DNA from: Streptomyces sp. 135
GTDB taxonomy: Bacteria; Actinomycetota; Actinomycetes; Streptomycetales; Streptomycetaceae
Direction: 5' to 3'
NCBI RefSeq assembly: GCF_020026305.1
Contig: NZ_CP075691.1
Location: 7,619,415 to 7,683,414 of the forward strand
Length of the DNA: 64,000 nucleotides
Shown here: positions 9,287-18,004 of the stretch, piece by piece
Position numbering within the stretch: the stretch's first letter is position 1
Layout: every line of letters begins with the position of its first letter
Notes under the pieces: generated by a model
The model's database searches: none
Told to the model about the DNA's origin: nothing
The model's input: only the letters and a program-made list of their open reading frames with translations
Position numbers and translations under genes: made by a program

Positions 9287-10309
9287 ATGGCCATGCCGCT
9301 GCGCCAGACCGTCAAGGTCGCTACGTATCTCTTTGAACAGAAGCTCCGCAAGCGCGACAAGTTCCCGCTGATCGTCGAGTTGGAACCGCTCTTCGCGTGC
9401 AATCTCAAATGCGAGGGCTGCGGAAAGATCCAGCATCCGGCCGGTGTGCTCAAGCAGCGCATGCCGGTCGCACAGGCCGTGGGCGCCGTGCTGGAATCCG
9501 GTGCGCCGATGGTGTCCATCGCCGGTGGCGAACCACTGATGCACCCTCAGATCGACGAGATCGTGCGGCAGTTGGTGGCGAAGAAGAAGTACGTGTTCCT
9601 TTGCACCAACGCCATGCTGCTGCGCAAGAAGATGGACAAGTTCAGCCCTTCGCCGTATTTCGCGTTCGCCGTGCACATCGACGGCATGCGGGAGCGGCAT
9701 GACGAGTCGGTCGCCAAGGAGGGGGTGTTCGACGAGGCGGTGGAGGCCATCAAGGAGGCCAAGAAGCGTGGCTTCCGTGTCACCACCAACTCGACGTTCT
9801 TCAACACGGACACCCCGCAGACCATCATCGAGGTGCTGAACTTCCTCAACGACGAGCTCCAGGTCGACGAGATGATGCTCTCGCCCGCCTACGCCTACGA
9901 GAAGGCGCCCGACCAGGAGCACTTCCTGGGGGTCGAGCAGACCCGGGAGCTCTTCAGGAAGGCCTTCGCGGGCGGCAACCGGCGCCGCTGGCGGCTGAAC
10001 CACTCGCCGCTCTTCCTGGACTTCCTGGAGGGCAAGGCGGACTTCCCGTGCACCGCGTGGGCGATCCCGAACTACTCGCTCTTCGGCTGGCAGCGCCCCT
10101 GCTATCTGATGAGCGACGGTTACGTCCCGACGTACCGGGAGCTCATCGAGGACACCGACTGGAGCAAGTACGGCCGCGGCAAGGACCCGCGCTGCGCCAA
10201 CTGCATGGCGCACTGCGGCTACGAACCGACCGCCGTCCTCGCGACGATGGGGTCGCTCAAGGAGTCCCTGCGCGCCGCCCGCGAGACGGTCTCGGGAAAC
10301 CGCGGGTGA
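9287..10309 (+). CDS. hpnH: HpnH, radical SAM adenosylhopane synthase
   Basis: B12/radical-SAM-type hopanoid enzyme of 340 residues that links the 5'-deoxyadenosyl group of SAM to diploptene. The cluster-binding motif CNLKCEGC lies near residue 43 (CxxxCxxC). The SAM-binding GGE is SIAGGEPLMHPQ, and the C-terminal part has a Cys-rich CANCMAHCGYEPTA motif. ATG 9287 has GGAGG at 9274-9278. The family is very well conserved; the call is firm. Confidence 0.94.
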   Translation: MAMPLRQTVKVATYLFEQKLRKRDKFPLIVELEPLFACNLKCEGCGKIQHPAGVLKQRMPVAQAVGAVLESGAPMVSIAGGEPLMHPQIDEIVRQLVAKKKYVFLCTNAMLLRKKMDKFSPSPYFAFAVHIDGMRERHDESVAKEGVFDEAVEAIKEAKKRGFRVTTNSTFFNTDTPQTIIEVLNFLNDELQVDEMMLSPAYAYEKAPDQEHFLGVEQTRELFRKAFAGGNRRRWRLNHSPLFLDFLEGKADFPCTAWAIPNYSLFGWQRPCYLMSDGYVPTYRELIEDTDWSKYGRGKDPRCANCMAHCGYEPTAVLATMGSLKESLRAARETVSGNRG

Positions 10310-10313
10310 CGTC

Positions 10314-10551
10314 ATGACTCCAGGTGGGCCCGTCTCCTTGGACGTCCCCGAACTGCCGGTCAGAGGTCACCGCCGGTCTGGAGGGCATGGAGGTGGCGGT
10401 GACGGGCTGCGTCGTCAACGGGCCCGGTGGGGCGCGTGAGGCCGACCTCGGCGTGGCCGTGGAGGCCCTCATCGAAGAGGTGATGAAGATCGCTGCCCAG
10501 AGGGAGAACGACGGCATCCCGTCAGGGGTGCCCGACGTCACCGTGAGCTGA
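10314..10551 (+). pseudogene. ispG: Decayed ispG (gcpE) remnant inside the hopanoid operon
   Basis: IspG makes HMBPP in the MEP pathway and is about 380 residues long. Only scraps remain here. An ATG at 10314 opens MTPGGPVSLDVPELPV, a plausible ispG N-terminus. In the +1 frame from about 10360 comes EVTAGLEGMEVAVTGCVVNG followed by PGGAREADLGVA, the typical IspG C-terminal cluster-ligand region. It then jumps to VEALIEEVMKIAAQRE and ends with a variable tail. The two other Fe-S cysteines, the TIM barrel and the block normally between LGVA and the last helix are gone. Position between hpnH and dxs matches where a second ispG sits in related Streptomyces hopanoid loci. Confidence 0.85.
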
Positions 10552-10576
10552 GACGAACCAGAGAGGGGGCCCGAGC

Positions 10577-12496
10577 ATGACCATTCTCGACACCATTCGG
10601 GGGCCGCGCGACCTGAAGGCGCTGACCGAGGCCGAACTCGACGAACTTGCCCAGGACATCCGGGAGTTCCTGGTGCACGCCGTCGCCAGGACGGGCGGTC
10701 ACCTCGGGCCCAACCTGGGAGTGGTGGAGCTTTCCATCGCCCTCCACCGGGTCTTCGAGTCGCCCGTCGACCGGCTCGTGTGGGACACCGGCCATCAGAC
10801 CTACGTACACAAGCTGCTGACCGGGCGTCAGGACTTCTCCAAGCTGCGCGGCAAGGGCGGGCTCTCGGGCTACCCCTCGCGGGAGGAGTCCGAGCACGAC
10901 ATCGTCGAGAACAGCCACGCCTCGACCGCGCTCGGCTGGGCGGACGGTCTCGCCAAGGCCCACCAGGTACGCGGTGAGCAGGGCCACGTGGTCGCCGTCA
11001 TCGGGGACGGCGCGCTCACCGGCGGTATGGCCTGGGAGGCGCTGAACAACATCGCCGCCGCGAAGAACCGGCCGCTGATCATCGTCGTGAACGACAACGA
11101 ACGCTCCTACGCCCCGACCATCGGCGGCCTCGCCAACCACCTCGCGACGCTGCGCACGACCGACGGCTACGAGCGGGTCCTCGCCTGGGGCAAGGACGTG
11201 CTCCAGCGCACCCCCGTCGTCGGGCAGCCGCTCTTCGAGTCCCTGCACGGCGCCAAGAAGGGCTTCAAGGATGCCTTCGCGCCGCAGGGCATGTTCGAGG
11301 ACCTCGGGCTCAAGTACGTGGGGCCCATCGACGGGCACGACATAGGCGCCGTCGAGTCGGCGCTGCGGCGTGCCAAACGCTTTCACGGGCCCGTCCTGAT
11401 CCACTGCCTCACCGAGAAGGGGCGTGGTTACGAGCCCGCGCTCGCGGACGAAGCCGACCGCTTCCACACGGTCGGCGTCATGGACCCCCTCACCTGCGCA
11501 CCCCTCGCGCCCGCCAACGGCCCCTCCTGGACCTCCGTGTTCGGCGACGAGATCGTCCGCATCGGCGCCGAGCGCGAGGACATCGTCGCCATCACCGCCG
11601 CCATGCTGGAGCCGGTCGGCCTGAAGAAGTTCGCCGAGGCCTACCCCGACCGGGTGTGGGACGTCGGCATCGCCGAGCAGCACGCGGCGGTGTCGGCGGC
11701 GGGGCTCGCCACCGGCGGCCTCCACCCGGTCGTTGCCGTGTACGCCACCTTCCTCAACCGCGCCTTCGACCAGCTCCTGATGGACATCGCGCTGCACCGC
11801 GGCGGGGTCACGTTCGTCCTCGACCGGGCCGGCGTCACCGGCGTGGACGGGGCCTCGCACAACGGCATGTGGGACCTGTCGATCCTCCAGGTCGTGCCCG
11901 GCCTGCGGATCGCCGCGCCGCGCGACGCAGACCAGCTGCGGGCGCAGCTGCGGGAGGCCGTCGCGGTCGACGACGCGCCGACGCTGCTCCGGTTCCCCAA
12001 GGAGTCCGTGGGCCCCGCGATCCCCGCGCTCGGCCGGATCGGCGGCATGGACGTGCTGCTGCGGGACGCCGACGCCCCCGACGCCGACGTGCTGCTCGTC
12101 GCGGTCGGGGTGATGGCTCCGGTCTGCCTCCAGGCCGCCGAGCTGCTCCGGGCGCGCGGCCTGCGCTGCACCGTCGTCGACCCGCGCTGGGTCAAGCCGG
12201 TCGACGGCGAACTGCCCGGCCTCGCCGCACGGCACCGCGTCGTGGCGGTCATCGAGGACAACAGCCGGGCCGCCGGGGTGGGCGCCGCCGTCGAGCTGGC
12301 GCTCGGGGACGCGGAGGTGGACGTACCCGTACGGCGTTTCGGCATCCCCGAGCAGTTCCTCGCGCACGCCAAGCGGGGCGAGGTCCTCGCGGATCTCGGG
12401 CTCACGCCGGTCGAGATCGCGGGGCGGATCAGCGCCACACTGGCGGTCAAGGAGAGCGCGGGGGAGCAGGGCGAAGGCAAGGAGCACAGCGCATGA
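10577..12496 (+). CDS. dxs: 1-deoxy-D-xylulose-5-phosphate synthase
   Basis: First enzyme of the MEP isoprenoid pathway, a TPP-dependent condensation of pyruvate and glyceraldehyde 3-phosphate; 639 residues, full length. The N-terminal TPP domain has HLGPNLGVVELSIALH, the GDGALTGGMAWEALNN magnesium/TPP motif and SGYPSREESEHD. The transketolase-like central domain has DVGIAEQHAAVSAAGLA and DRAGVTGVDGASHNG. ATG 10577 lies 25 bp after the ispG remnant. Its stop overlaps the next ATG (ATGA). Probably an operon-linked second copy that raises precursor supply for hopanoids. Confidence 0.95.
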   Translation: MTILDTIRGPRDLKALTEAELDELAQDIREFLVHAVARTGGHLGPNLGVVELSIALHRVFESPVDRLVWDTGHQTYVHKLLTGRQDFSKLRGKGGLSGYPSREESEHDIVENSHASTALGWADGLAKAHQVRGEQGHVVAVIGDGALTGGMAWEALNNIAAAKNRPLIIVVNDNERSYAPTIGGLANHLATLRTTDGYERVLAWGKDVLQRTPVVGQPLFESLHGAKKGFKDAFAPQGMFEDLGLKYVGPIDGHDIGAVESALRRAKRFHGPVLIHCLTEKGRGYEPALADEADRFHTVGVMDPLTCAPLAPANGPSWTSVFGDEIVRIGAEREDIVAITAAMLEPVGLKKFAEAYPDRVWDVGIAEQHAAVSAAGLATGGLHPVVAVYATFLNRAFDQLLMDIALHRGGVTFVLDRAGVTGVDGASHNGMWDLSILQVVPGLRIAAPRDADQLRAQLREAVAVDDAPTLLRFPKESVGPAIPALGRIGGMDVLLRDADAPDADVLLVAVGVMAPVCLQAAELLRARGLRCTVVDPRWVKPVDGELPGLAARHRVVAVIEDNSRAAGVGAAVELALGDAEVDVPVRRFGIPEQFLAHAKRGEVLADLGLTPVEIAGRISATLAVKESAGEQGEGKEHSA

Positions 12497-13878
12497 CCAA
12501 GGAGTTCGACCTCGGCCGCCTCCTCGCCGAGCGGGGCGCCGAGCGGTACGAGCTGCACGCCCGGCACCTCAACCACCAACTGCCGCGCATGCTGCACACC
12601 ATCGGCTTCGACAAGGTCTACGAGCGGGCCGAGGGCGCGTACTTCTGGGACGCGGACGGCAACGACTACCTCGACATGCTGGCGGGCTTCGGCGTGATGG
12701 GTCTCGGCAGGCACCACCCGGTCGTCCGCAAGGCGCTGCACGACGTCCTGGACGCCTCGCTCGCCGACCTCACCCGCTTCGACTGCCAGCCGCTGCCCGG
12801 TCTGCTCGCGGAGCAACTGCTGCGGCACAGCCAGCACTTGGACCGGGTGTTCTTCGGCAACAGCGGTACGGAGGCCGTCGAGACCGCGCTCAAGTTCGCC
12901 CGGTACGCGACGGGCAAGCCGAGGGTGCTGTACTGCGCGCACGCCTTCCACGGGCTGACCACGGGGTCGCTCTCCGTCAACGGCGAGAGCGGGTTCCGGG
13001 ACGGCTTCGCGCCGCTGCTGCCCGACACGGCGGTACCGCTCGGTGATCTGGACGCGTTGCGCGAGGAGTTGCGCAAGGGAGACGTCGCCGGGCTGATCGT
13101 CGAACCCATCCAGGGCAAGGGCGTCCACGAGCCGCCGCCCGGATACCTGCGCGCCGCCCAGGAGTTGCTGCACCGGCACAAGGCGCTGCTGATCGCCGAC
13201 GAGGTGCAGACGGGCCTCGGCAGGACCGGCGACTTCTACGCCTACCAGCACGAGGAAGGCGTGGAGCCGGACCTCGTCTGCGTCGCCAAGGCGCTGTCGG
13301 GCGGCTATGTGCCGGTCGGCGCCACCCTCGGCAAGGACTGGATCTTCAAGAAGGTCTACTCGTCGATGGACCGCGTCCTCGTCCACTCGGCGAGCTTCGG
13401 GGCCAACGCGCAGGCCATGGCGGCCGGCCTCGCGGTCCTCGCCGTCATGGAGGACGAGAAGGTCGTCGAGAACGCCCGGACGACGGGTGAGCTGCTCAAG
13501 TCCCGGCTCGCCGCGCTGGTCGACCGCTACGAGCTGCTGAGCGAGGTGCGCGGCCGCGGCCTGATGGTCGGCATCGAGTTCGGGCGGCCGAAGTCACTGA
13601 AGCTGCGCGGGCGTTGGTCGATGCTGCAAGCAGCCCGCAAGGGGCTCTTCGCGCAGATGGTCGTCGTACCGCTGCTCCAGAAGCACCGCATCCTCACGCA
13701 GGTCTCCGGTGACCATCTGGAGGTCATCAAGCTCATTCCGCCGCTGACCGTGGGGGAGCGGGAGGTGGACCGCTTCGTCGAGGCCTTCACCGCCGTCATG
13801 GACGAGGCGCACAGCGGTGGCGGGCTGATGTGGGACTTCGGCAGGACGCTGGTGAAGCAGGCGGTCGCCAACCGCTGA
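12493..13878 (+). CDS. Class III aminotransferase of the hopanoid locus
   Basis: PLP-dependent acetylornithine/ornithine-type aminotransferase, 461 residues. In hopanoid loci such a gene supports conversion of the C35 aldehyde/ribosyl side chain to 35-aminobacteriohopanetriol. Motifs: FFGNSGTEAVETALKFAR, HAFHGLTTGSLS, VEPIQGKG, LIADEVQTGLGRTG and the PLP lysine in VAKALSGGYVPVGA. ATG 12493 overlaps the dxs stop by 4 bases. The C-terminus ends with a basic tail after MWDFGRTLVKQAV. Substrate is inferred from context. Confidence 0.88.
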   Translation: MTKEFDLGRLLAERGAERYELHARHLNHQLPRMLHTIGFDKVYERAEGAYFWDADGNDYLDMLAGFGVMGLGRHHPVVRKALHDVLDASLADLTRFDCQPLPGLLAEQLLRHSQHLDRVFFGNSGTEAVETALKFARYATGKPRVLYCAHAFHGLTTGSLSVNGESGFRDGFAPLLPDTAVPLGDLDALREELRKGDVAGLIVEPIQGKGVHEPPPGYLRAAQELLHRHKALLIADEVQTGLGRTGDFYAYQHEEGVEPDLVCVAKALSGGYVPVGATLGKDWIFKKVYSSMDRVLVHSASFGANAQAMAAGLAVLAVMEDEKVVENARTTGELLKSRLAALVDRYELLSEVRGRGLMVGIEFGRPKSLKLRGRWSMLQAARKGLFAQMVVVPLLQKHRILTQVSGDHLEVIKLIPPLTVGEREVDRFVEAFTAVMDEAHSGGGLMWDFGRTLVKQAVANR

Positions 13879-13905
13879 GGCCGCGCATCGGAAAGCCGGG
13901 GGCTT

Positions 13906-13940
13906 TTGCCTCCTAGGCAAGAAAGTTGCCCGAGGGGCAA
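13906..13940 (+). promoter_or_regulatory. Twin palindromic operators before the XRE-cupin gene
   Basis: Two perfect 15-bp palindromes of identical design lie side by side: TTGCCT-CCT-AGGCAA at 13906-13920 and TTGCCC-GAG-GGGCAA at 13926-13940. They share the TTGCC(N5)GGCAA frame and their centres are 20 bp apart, about two helical turns, so two dimers could bind one DNA face. They sit 22 bp upstream of the regulator's ATG, which suggests autoregulation. Confidence 0.75.
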
Positions 13941-13961
13941 GGCTCTGGCTCAATGCGGTGT

Positions 13962-14588
13962 ATGAGCCCTGCCGAGCCCGTCGAGCCGCCGGAGGCGGCC
14001 GAAGCGCTGCCCGCCGTCGCGCCCCAGCTGCGTGAGCTGCGCCGCCGCGCGTCACTCACGCTGGAGGCCGCCGCACGCACCGCGGGGCTCTCGCCCGCCC
14101 ATCTGTCCCGCCTGGAGACCGGGCAGCGCCAGCCGTCGCTGCCGATGCTGCTCGCCCTCGCACGCGTCTACGGTACGACGGTCTCCGAGCTGCTCGGGGA
14201 GACGGTCGCCGACCGGGACTCGATCGTCCGCGCCGCGGACATGGAGCCGACCCGCGCGGGCGGCTGGACGTACTGGCAGGCGGGCGCCCAAGGACGCGGC
14301 ATGCAGGCGCTGCGCGTGCACGTCCCCTACGGGGCGCAGGGCGACATCGTGCGCGTCCATCCCGGCGAGGAGTGGCTGTACGTCATCGAGGGGCGGCTGC
14401 GGCTGTCCCTCGGGGACACCACGCACACCCTCGCGCCCGGGGACAGCGCGCACTTCGACTCGCTGACCCCGCACCGCATCGCCGCCGCCGAGCGGGGCGG
14501 CGCCGACCTCCTCTTCGTCCATACGTTGCTGCAGAGCCCCGCCACCGCGCTGTGCCTCGGCGGCCCCAGTCAGGGAGAACCGACATGA
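13962..14588 (+). CDS. XRE-family transcriptional regulator with C-terminal cupin domain
   Basis: DNA-binding regulator of 208 residues. The helix-turn-helix is at about residues 25-75 (LRELRRRASLTLEAAARTAG, then LSPAHLSRLETGQRQPSLPM). The C-terminal part is a small-molecule-sensing cupin (EEWLYVIEGRLRLSLGD, then LAPGDSAHFDSLTPHRI). An ATG at 13953 is also in frame and could be used. It sits behind twin palindromes and at the end of the hopanoid operon, then overlaps a small membrane protein gene by 4 bases. The cupin ligand is unknown. Confidence 0.88.
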   Translation: MSPAEPVEPPEAAEALPAVAPQLRELRRRASLTLEAAARTAGLSPAHLSRLETGQRQPSLPMLLALARVYGTTVSELLGETVADRDSIVRAADMEPTRAGGWTYWQAGAQGRGMQALRVHVPYGAQGDIVRVHPGEEWLYVIEGRLRLSLGDTTHTLAPGDSAHFDSLTPHRIAAAERGGADLLFVHTLLQSPATALCLGGPSQGEPT

Positions 14589-14758
14589 CCGAATCCGAGC
14601 CGCAGGGACCCGTCCGACCGGAGCGGCCCGCCAAGAACACGATGGAGGAGAAGTTCCCGCGGGCGCTCTGGGTCCGGCTGATCATCTATGTGGCGGTCGG
14701 CCACGTCTTCGCGGCCTTCATCTACCTGCTGTTCGAACTGGGCGCTCAGAACAAGTGA
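14585..14758 (+). CDS. Small single-pass membrane protein
   Basis: Only 57 residues, so easily missed. A charged, Pro-rich N-terminus (about 27 residues) is followed by one hydrophobic helix, WVRLIIYVAVGHVFAAFIYL, and a short tail ending LGAQNK. The ATG overlaps the stop of the XRE-cupin regulator (ATGA), so the pair is co-translated. The XRE-cupin/small-membrane-protein pairing is also seen at other Streptomyces loci. Function is unknown; a role as a membrane partner of the regulator is only a guess. Confidence 0.75.
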   Translation: MTESEPQGPVRPERPAKNTMEEKFPRALWVRLIIYVAVGHVFAAFIYLLFELGAQNK

Positions 14759-14774
14759 CGGAACCCTTGCGGCG

Positions 14775-15590
14775 TCAGTCGAGGAGGCGCTCGCGCAGCC
14801 GCTCACGCGTCTGCGGGCCCACCTTGAGGCCCTCCGAGAGGTAGGTGTCCGTGTCGCCCCAGGTCTGCTCGATCGTCTCGAAGGCCGCCGCCAGGTACTC
14901 GGCGCGGGCGTCGAAGAGCGGGTTGAGCAGCTCCATGACCTCGGGGGACATCGCGTTCGGGGAGTCGCTCGTGCGGTGCACCTTGTAGCGGCGGTGTGCC
15001 GCGTTCGATTCCAGGTAGTCCGCCTCGATGGCGTCGCGCTCGACGCCCACGGCGAGCAGCGTGACCGCTATGGACAGGCCCGCGCGGTCCTTGCCCGCCG
15101 CACAGTGCATCAGCGCCGGCACGCTGTCCTCGGCGAGCGCGTGCAGCACCTGGCTGTGCTCGGCCGTGCGCTCCTTGATGATCGTGCGGTACGAGGCGGA
15201 CATCCGGCCGGCGGCCTTGCCGTCGGACAGGATCGCGCGCAGCTGGTCGAGATCGCCGTCGCGGACCATCTTCCAGAACTCGGCGCCGTCGGCGGGGTCG
15301 GTCAGCGGCAGGTTCACGTTGCGCACGCCGGGCAGCGCGACGTCCGGGCCCTCGAGGCGCTGGTCGGCGGCGTTGCGGAAGTCGAAGATCGTGTGCAGAC
15401 CCAGCGACGTCAGGAACGCCGTGTCCTCGGCGGTGGCGTGCGCCAGGTGGCCGCTGCGGAAGAGCCGCCCCGGGCGGACGCGGCGGCCGTCCACGGTCGG
15501 CAGTCCGCCCACGTCACGGAAGTTGCGCACTCCGGTCAGCTCGGGCTCTGACAGCTCTGACTGCTCTGTGGGCGGGACCTGCTGCGTCAC
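14775..15590 (-). CDS. Tyrosine/serine protein phosphatase (Y_phosphatase3 family)
   Basis: Dual-type phosphatase of 271 residues. The N-terminal substrate region contains TGVRNFRDVGGLPTVDGRRV, and the P-loop with the nucleophilic cysteine is HCAAGKDRAGLS (CX5R). The start was set at GTG 15590, which has GAGGAG upstream on the minus strand; the longer open frame upstream runs into the promoter of the neighbouring alpha-galactosidase gene. It is convergent with the small membrane protein gene and only 16 bp away. Confidence 0.85.
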   Translation of the reverse strand: MTQQVPPTEQSELSEPELTGVRNFRDVGGLPTVDGRRVRPGRLFRSGHLAHATAEDTAFLTSLGLHTIFDFRNAADQRLEGPDVALPGVRNVNLPLTDPADGAEFWKMVRDGDLDQLRAILSDGKAAGRMSASYRTIIKERTAEHSQVLHALAEDSVPALMHCAAGKDRAGLSIAVTLLAVGVERDAIEADYLESNAAHRRYKVHRTSDSPNAMSPEVMELLNPLFDARAEYLAAAFETIEQTWGDTDTYLSEGLKVGPQTRERLRERLLD

Positions 15591-15771
15591 GGGCTCTCCT
15601 CGGGCTCTGCTGCCGGCGCGGCTCGCCGGTGAATGCGCCTTCGACGATACGACACGGGTTTCCGGGGCGATCACCCCTTCGCAGACGTTGCCCGATCGAC
15701 GGAGCGACCGCGAAGATGTGCGTGCACGCGCGTGCTTGTGCGTATCCCGGGACCGGTTCTGTGGGGGTTTG

Positions 15772-17871
15772 ATGATCGAGGTCGGCGCCGACGGTCGTAC
15801 GTGGCTGCTGTCGGGCCCCACCAGCAGTTACGCCCTTGGGCTCACGGACCGGGACGAGCTGCTGCACCTGTACTGGGGGGCGCGGATCGCGCTGGCCGAC
15901 GCCGAGGCACTGGCTGCCGAGCCGCCGCCCCCGGAGCGGGGCTTCGAGTCGCCGCTCGACGGACGCGAGGAATACCCCGTGGAGGGCGGCCCCCGCTTCG
16001 TGCGGCCCGCGCTGTCCGTTCGCGACGACACGGTCCGGGGCACCGAGTGGCGCCACACCGGATCGGCGGTGGACGGTGACGCGCTCCAGGTCCACTTCCG
16101 TGACCCGCTGCACCACCTGCGGATCACCCTCACCTACCGGCTCCGCGGTGACGTCGTCGAACGGTCCGTACGCCTCGCTCACGAGGGCGGGCACGGGGAG
16201 GGCGACGGGGCGCGGACGCTGGAGGTGCTGCGTGCCGACTCCGCGACCTGGACGCTGCCACGGCGCGATCGCTGGCGCCTGTCGCAGCTGCACGGCCGCT
16301 GGGCGGCGGAGTCGCGGCTGGTGCGGTCCGACATCACGTACGGCGAAAAGGTCATCGGCAACAGGCGCGGGCACACCGGGCACCAGCATCTGCCCTGGGT
16401 CGCGCTCGACGCGGAGGGGGCCACGGAGGAGCACGGGGAGGTGTACAGCTGCGCGCTCGCCTGGTCGGGGTCCTGGCGCATCGCCGTGCACCAACTGCCC
16501 GACGGCACCGTGCAGATCAGCGGCGGGATGGGGCACGACGACGCCGGCGTCACCGTCCTGGAGCCCGGCGCGGCGCTCACCACGCCCGTCTTCGCCGGGC
16601 TGTGGAGCGGGGACGGCTTCGGTGGCGCGAGCCGGGCCTGGCACGCCTACCACCGCGAGCACGTCATCCCGGACGCGGACACGGTACGGCCGGTCCTCTA
16701 CAACTCCTGGGAGGCCACCGGCTTCGACATCTCAGAGGAGCAGCAGCGGGCGCTGGCCCGCAAGGCCGCGGGGCTCGGCGTCGAGCTCTTCGTCGTCGAC
16801 GACGCGTGGTTCGGCGGCCGGGTCAGCGACCGGTCCGGGCTCGGCGACTGGACGCCCAACCCGGACCGCTTCCCCGACGGGCTCAAGCCGCTCGCCGACG
16901 AGGTGCACGGCCTCGGCATGCGGTTCGGGATCTGGGTGGAGCCCGAGATGGTCAACCCCGACAGCGACCTCTACCGCGCCCACCCCGACTGGGTACAGCA
17001 CCAACCGGGCCGCGCCCGGGCGGAGTTCCGCAACCAGCTGGTGCTCGACCTCTCGCGTGAGGACGTGCGCGCGTACCTGTGGGACCGGCTCGACGCGCTT
17101 CTGTCCAGCGCGCCCATCGACTTCGTCAAGTGGGACTTCAACCGGAGCTTCACGGACGCGGGGCGACCGGGCGCGGTGGGACGCGAGCTGTGGTGGGCCC
17201 ATGGACGGCATCTGTACGGCCTGCTGGACCGGCTGCGCGCGGCGCACCCCGGCGTGTCCTTCGAGTCCTGCTCGGGCGGTGGCGGCCGGGTCGACCTCGG
17301 CATCCTCTCCCGCACCGACCAGGTGTGGACCTCCGACAACACCGACCCGCTGGACCGGCTCGCCATCCAGCACGGCTTCAGCCAGCTGCACCCGGCGCGC
17401 GTGATGGCCGCCTGGGTCACCGACAGCCCCAACACCCAGCTCAACGGCCGTGTCAGCTCGCTGCGCTTCCGGTTCGTGAGCGCCATGGCCGGGGTGCTCG
17501 GGATCGGCGGAGACCTCGCCCGGTGGAGCGAGAGCGAGCTCGCCGAAGCGCGCGACTGGGTGGATCTCTACAAGGAGATCCGGCCCGTCGTACAGCTCGG
17601 CGACCTCTACCGGCTGCGGCCGCCGGAGGGTGGCCTCAGCGCCGTGCAGTACGTCCGTGGTGGCGAGGCGGTGGTCCTGGCCTGGCTCCGGGCGCAGTCG
17701 TACGGGGAGGAGCCGGCGCCGGTACGGTTGCGCGGGCTCGACCCGGCGGCGGCGTATGCCTGTCCGGACACGGGGAAGACGTACCGGGGCGCGGTGCTGA
17801 TGCGGCGGGGGCTGCGGACCGGGCTCGAGGGAGATCTGGACGCGGGGGTGTTCCGGCTCCGGCGGGTGTGA
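15772..17871 (+). CDS. Alpha-galactosidase, GH36 family
   Basis: Cytoplasmic glycoside hydrolase of 699 residues; no signal peptide. An N-terminal beta-sandwich is followed by the (beta/alpha)8 barrel beginning with VRPVLYNSWEATGFDISEEQ. The nucleophile is Asp455 in KWDFNR and the acid/base is Asp522 in SDNTD. ESCSGGGGRVDLGIL and DSPNTQLNGRVSSL are also typical. It would release alpha-linked galactose from raffinose-type sugars or galactosides. No sugar transporter is adjacent, so the substrate source is unclear. Confidence 0.92.
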   Translation: MIEVGADGRTWLLSGPTSSYALGLTDRDELLHLYWGARIALADAEALAAEPPPPERGFESPLDGREEYPVEGGPRFVRPALSVRDDTVRGTEWRHTGSAVDGDALQVHFRDPLHHLRITLTYRLRGDVVERSVRLAHEGGHGEGDGARTLEVLRADSATWTLPRRDRWRLSQLHGRWAAESRLVRSDITYGEKVIGNRRGHTGHQHLPWVALDAEGATEEHGEVYSCALAWSGSWRIAVHQLPDGTVQISGGMGHDDAGVTVLEPGAALTTPVFAGLWSGDGFGGASRAWHAYHREHVIPDADTVRPVLYNSWEATGFDISEEQQRALARKAAGLGVELFVVDDAWFGGRVSDRSGLGDWTPNPDRFPDGLKPLADEVHGLGMRFGIWVEPEMVNPDSDLYRAHPDWVQHQPGRARAEFRNQLVLDLSREDVRAYLWDRLDALLSSAPIDFVKWDFNRSFTDAGRPGAVGRELWWAHGRHLYGLLDRLRAAHPGVSFESCSGGGGRVDLGILSRTDQVWTSDNTDPLDRLAIQHGFSQLHPARVMAAWVTDSPNTQLNGRVSSLRFRFVSAMAGVLGIGGDLARWSESELAEARDWVDLYKEIRPVVQLGDLYRLRPPEGGLSAVQYVRGGEAVVLAWLRAQSYGEEPAPVRLRGLDPAAAYACPDTGKTYRGAVLMRRGLRTGLEGDLDAGVFRLRRV

Positions 17872-17959
17872 CGGTCAGGAACGCCGGTGGGGGGCGGTGC
17901 TTATTCCGCCTTTGAATGAATCTTGACCGGTGGCTTATCTCACGCACCGTCAACCCCTC

Positions 17960-17975
17960 CCTACGGTGGCGTAGG
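17960..17975 (+). promoter_or_regulatory. Perfect palindrome in the SGNH hydrolase promoter region
   Basis: CCTACG-GTGG-CGTAGG is a perfect 6-4-6 inverted repeat. It overlaps TAGGTC at 17972-17977, a candidate -10 that has GTCAAC 17 bp upstream. An operator overlapping the promoter would suit a repressor such as a TetR protein. The call rests on symmetry and position only. Confidence 0.5.
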
Positions 17976-18004
17976 TCACTTAGGGAGGTGAAGGATGTGA
18001 CGTC

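Noticed and set aside
15720..15729. GCGTGCACGC palindrome before the alpha-galactosidase gene
   Set aside because: Ten-base GC palindromes are expected by chance at this base composition, and no regulator or repeat of the site supports it.
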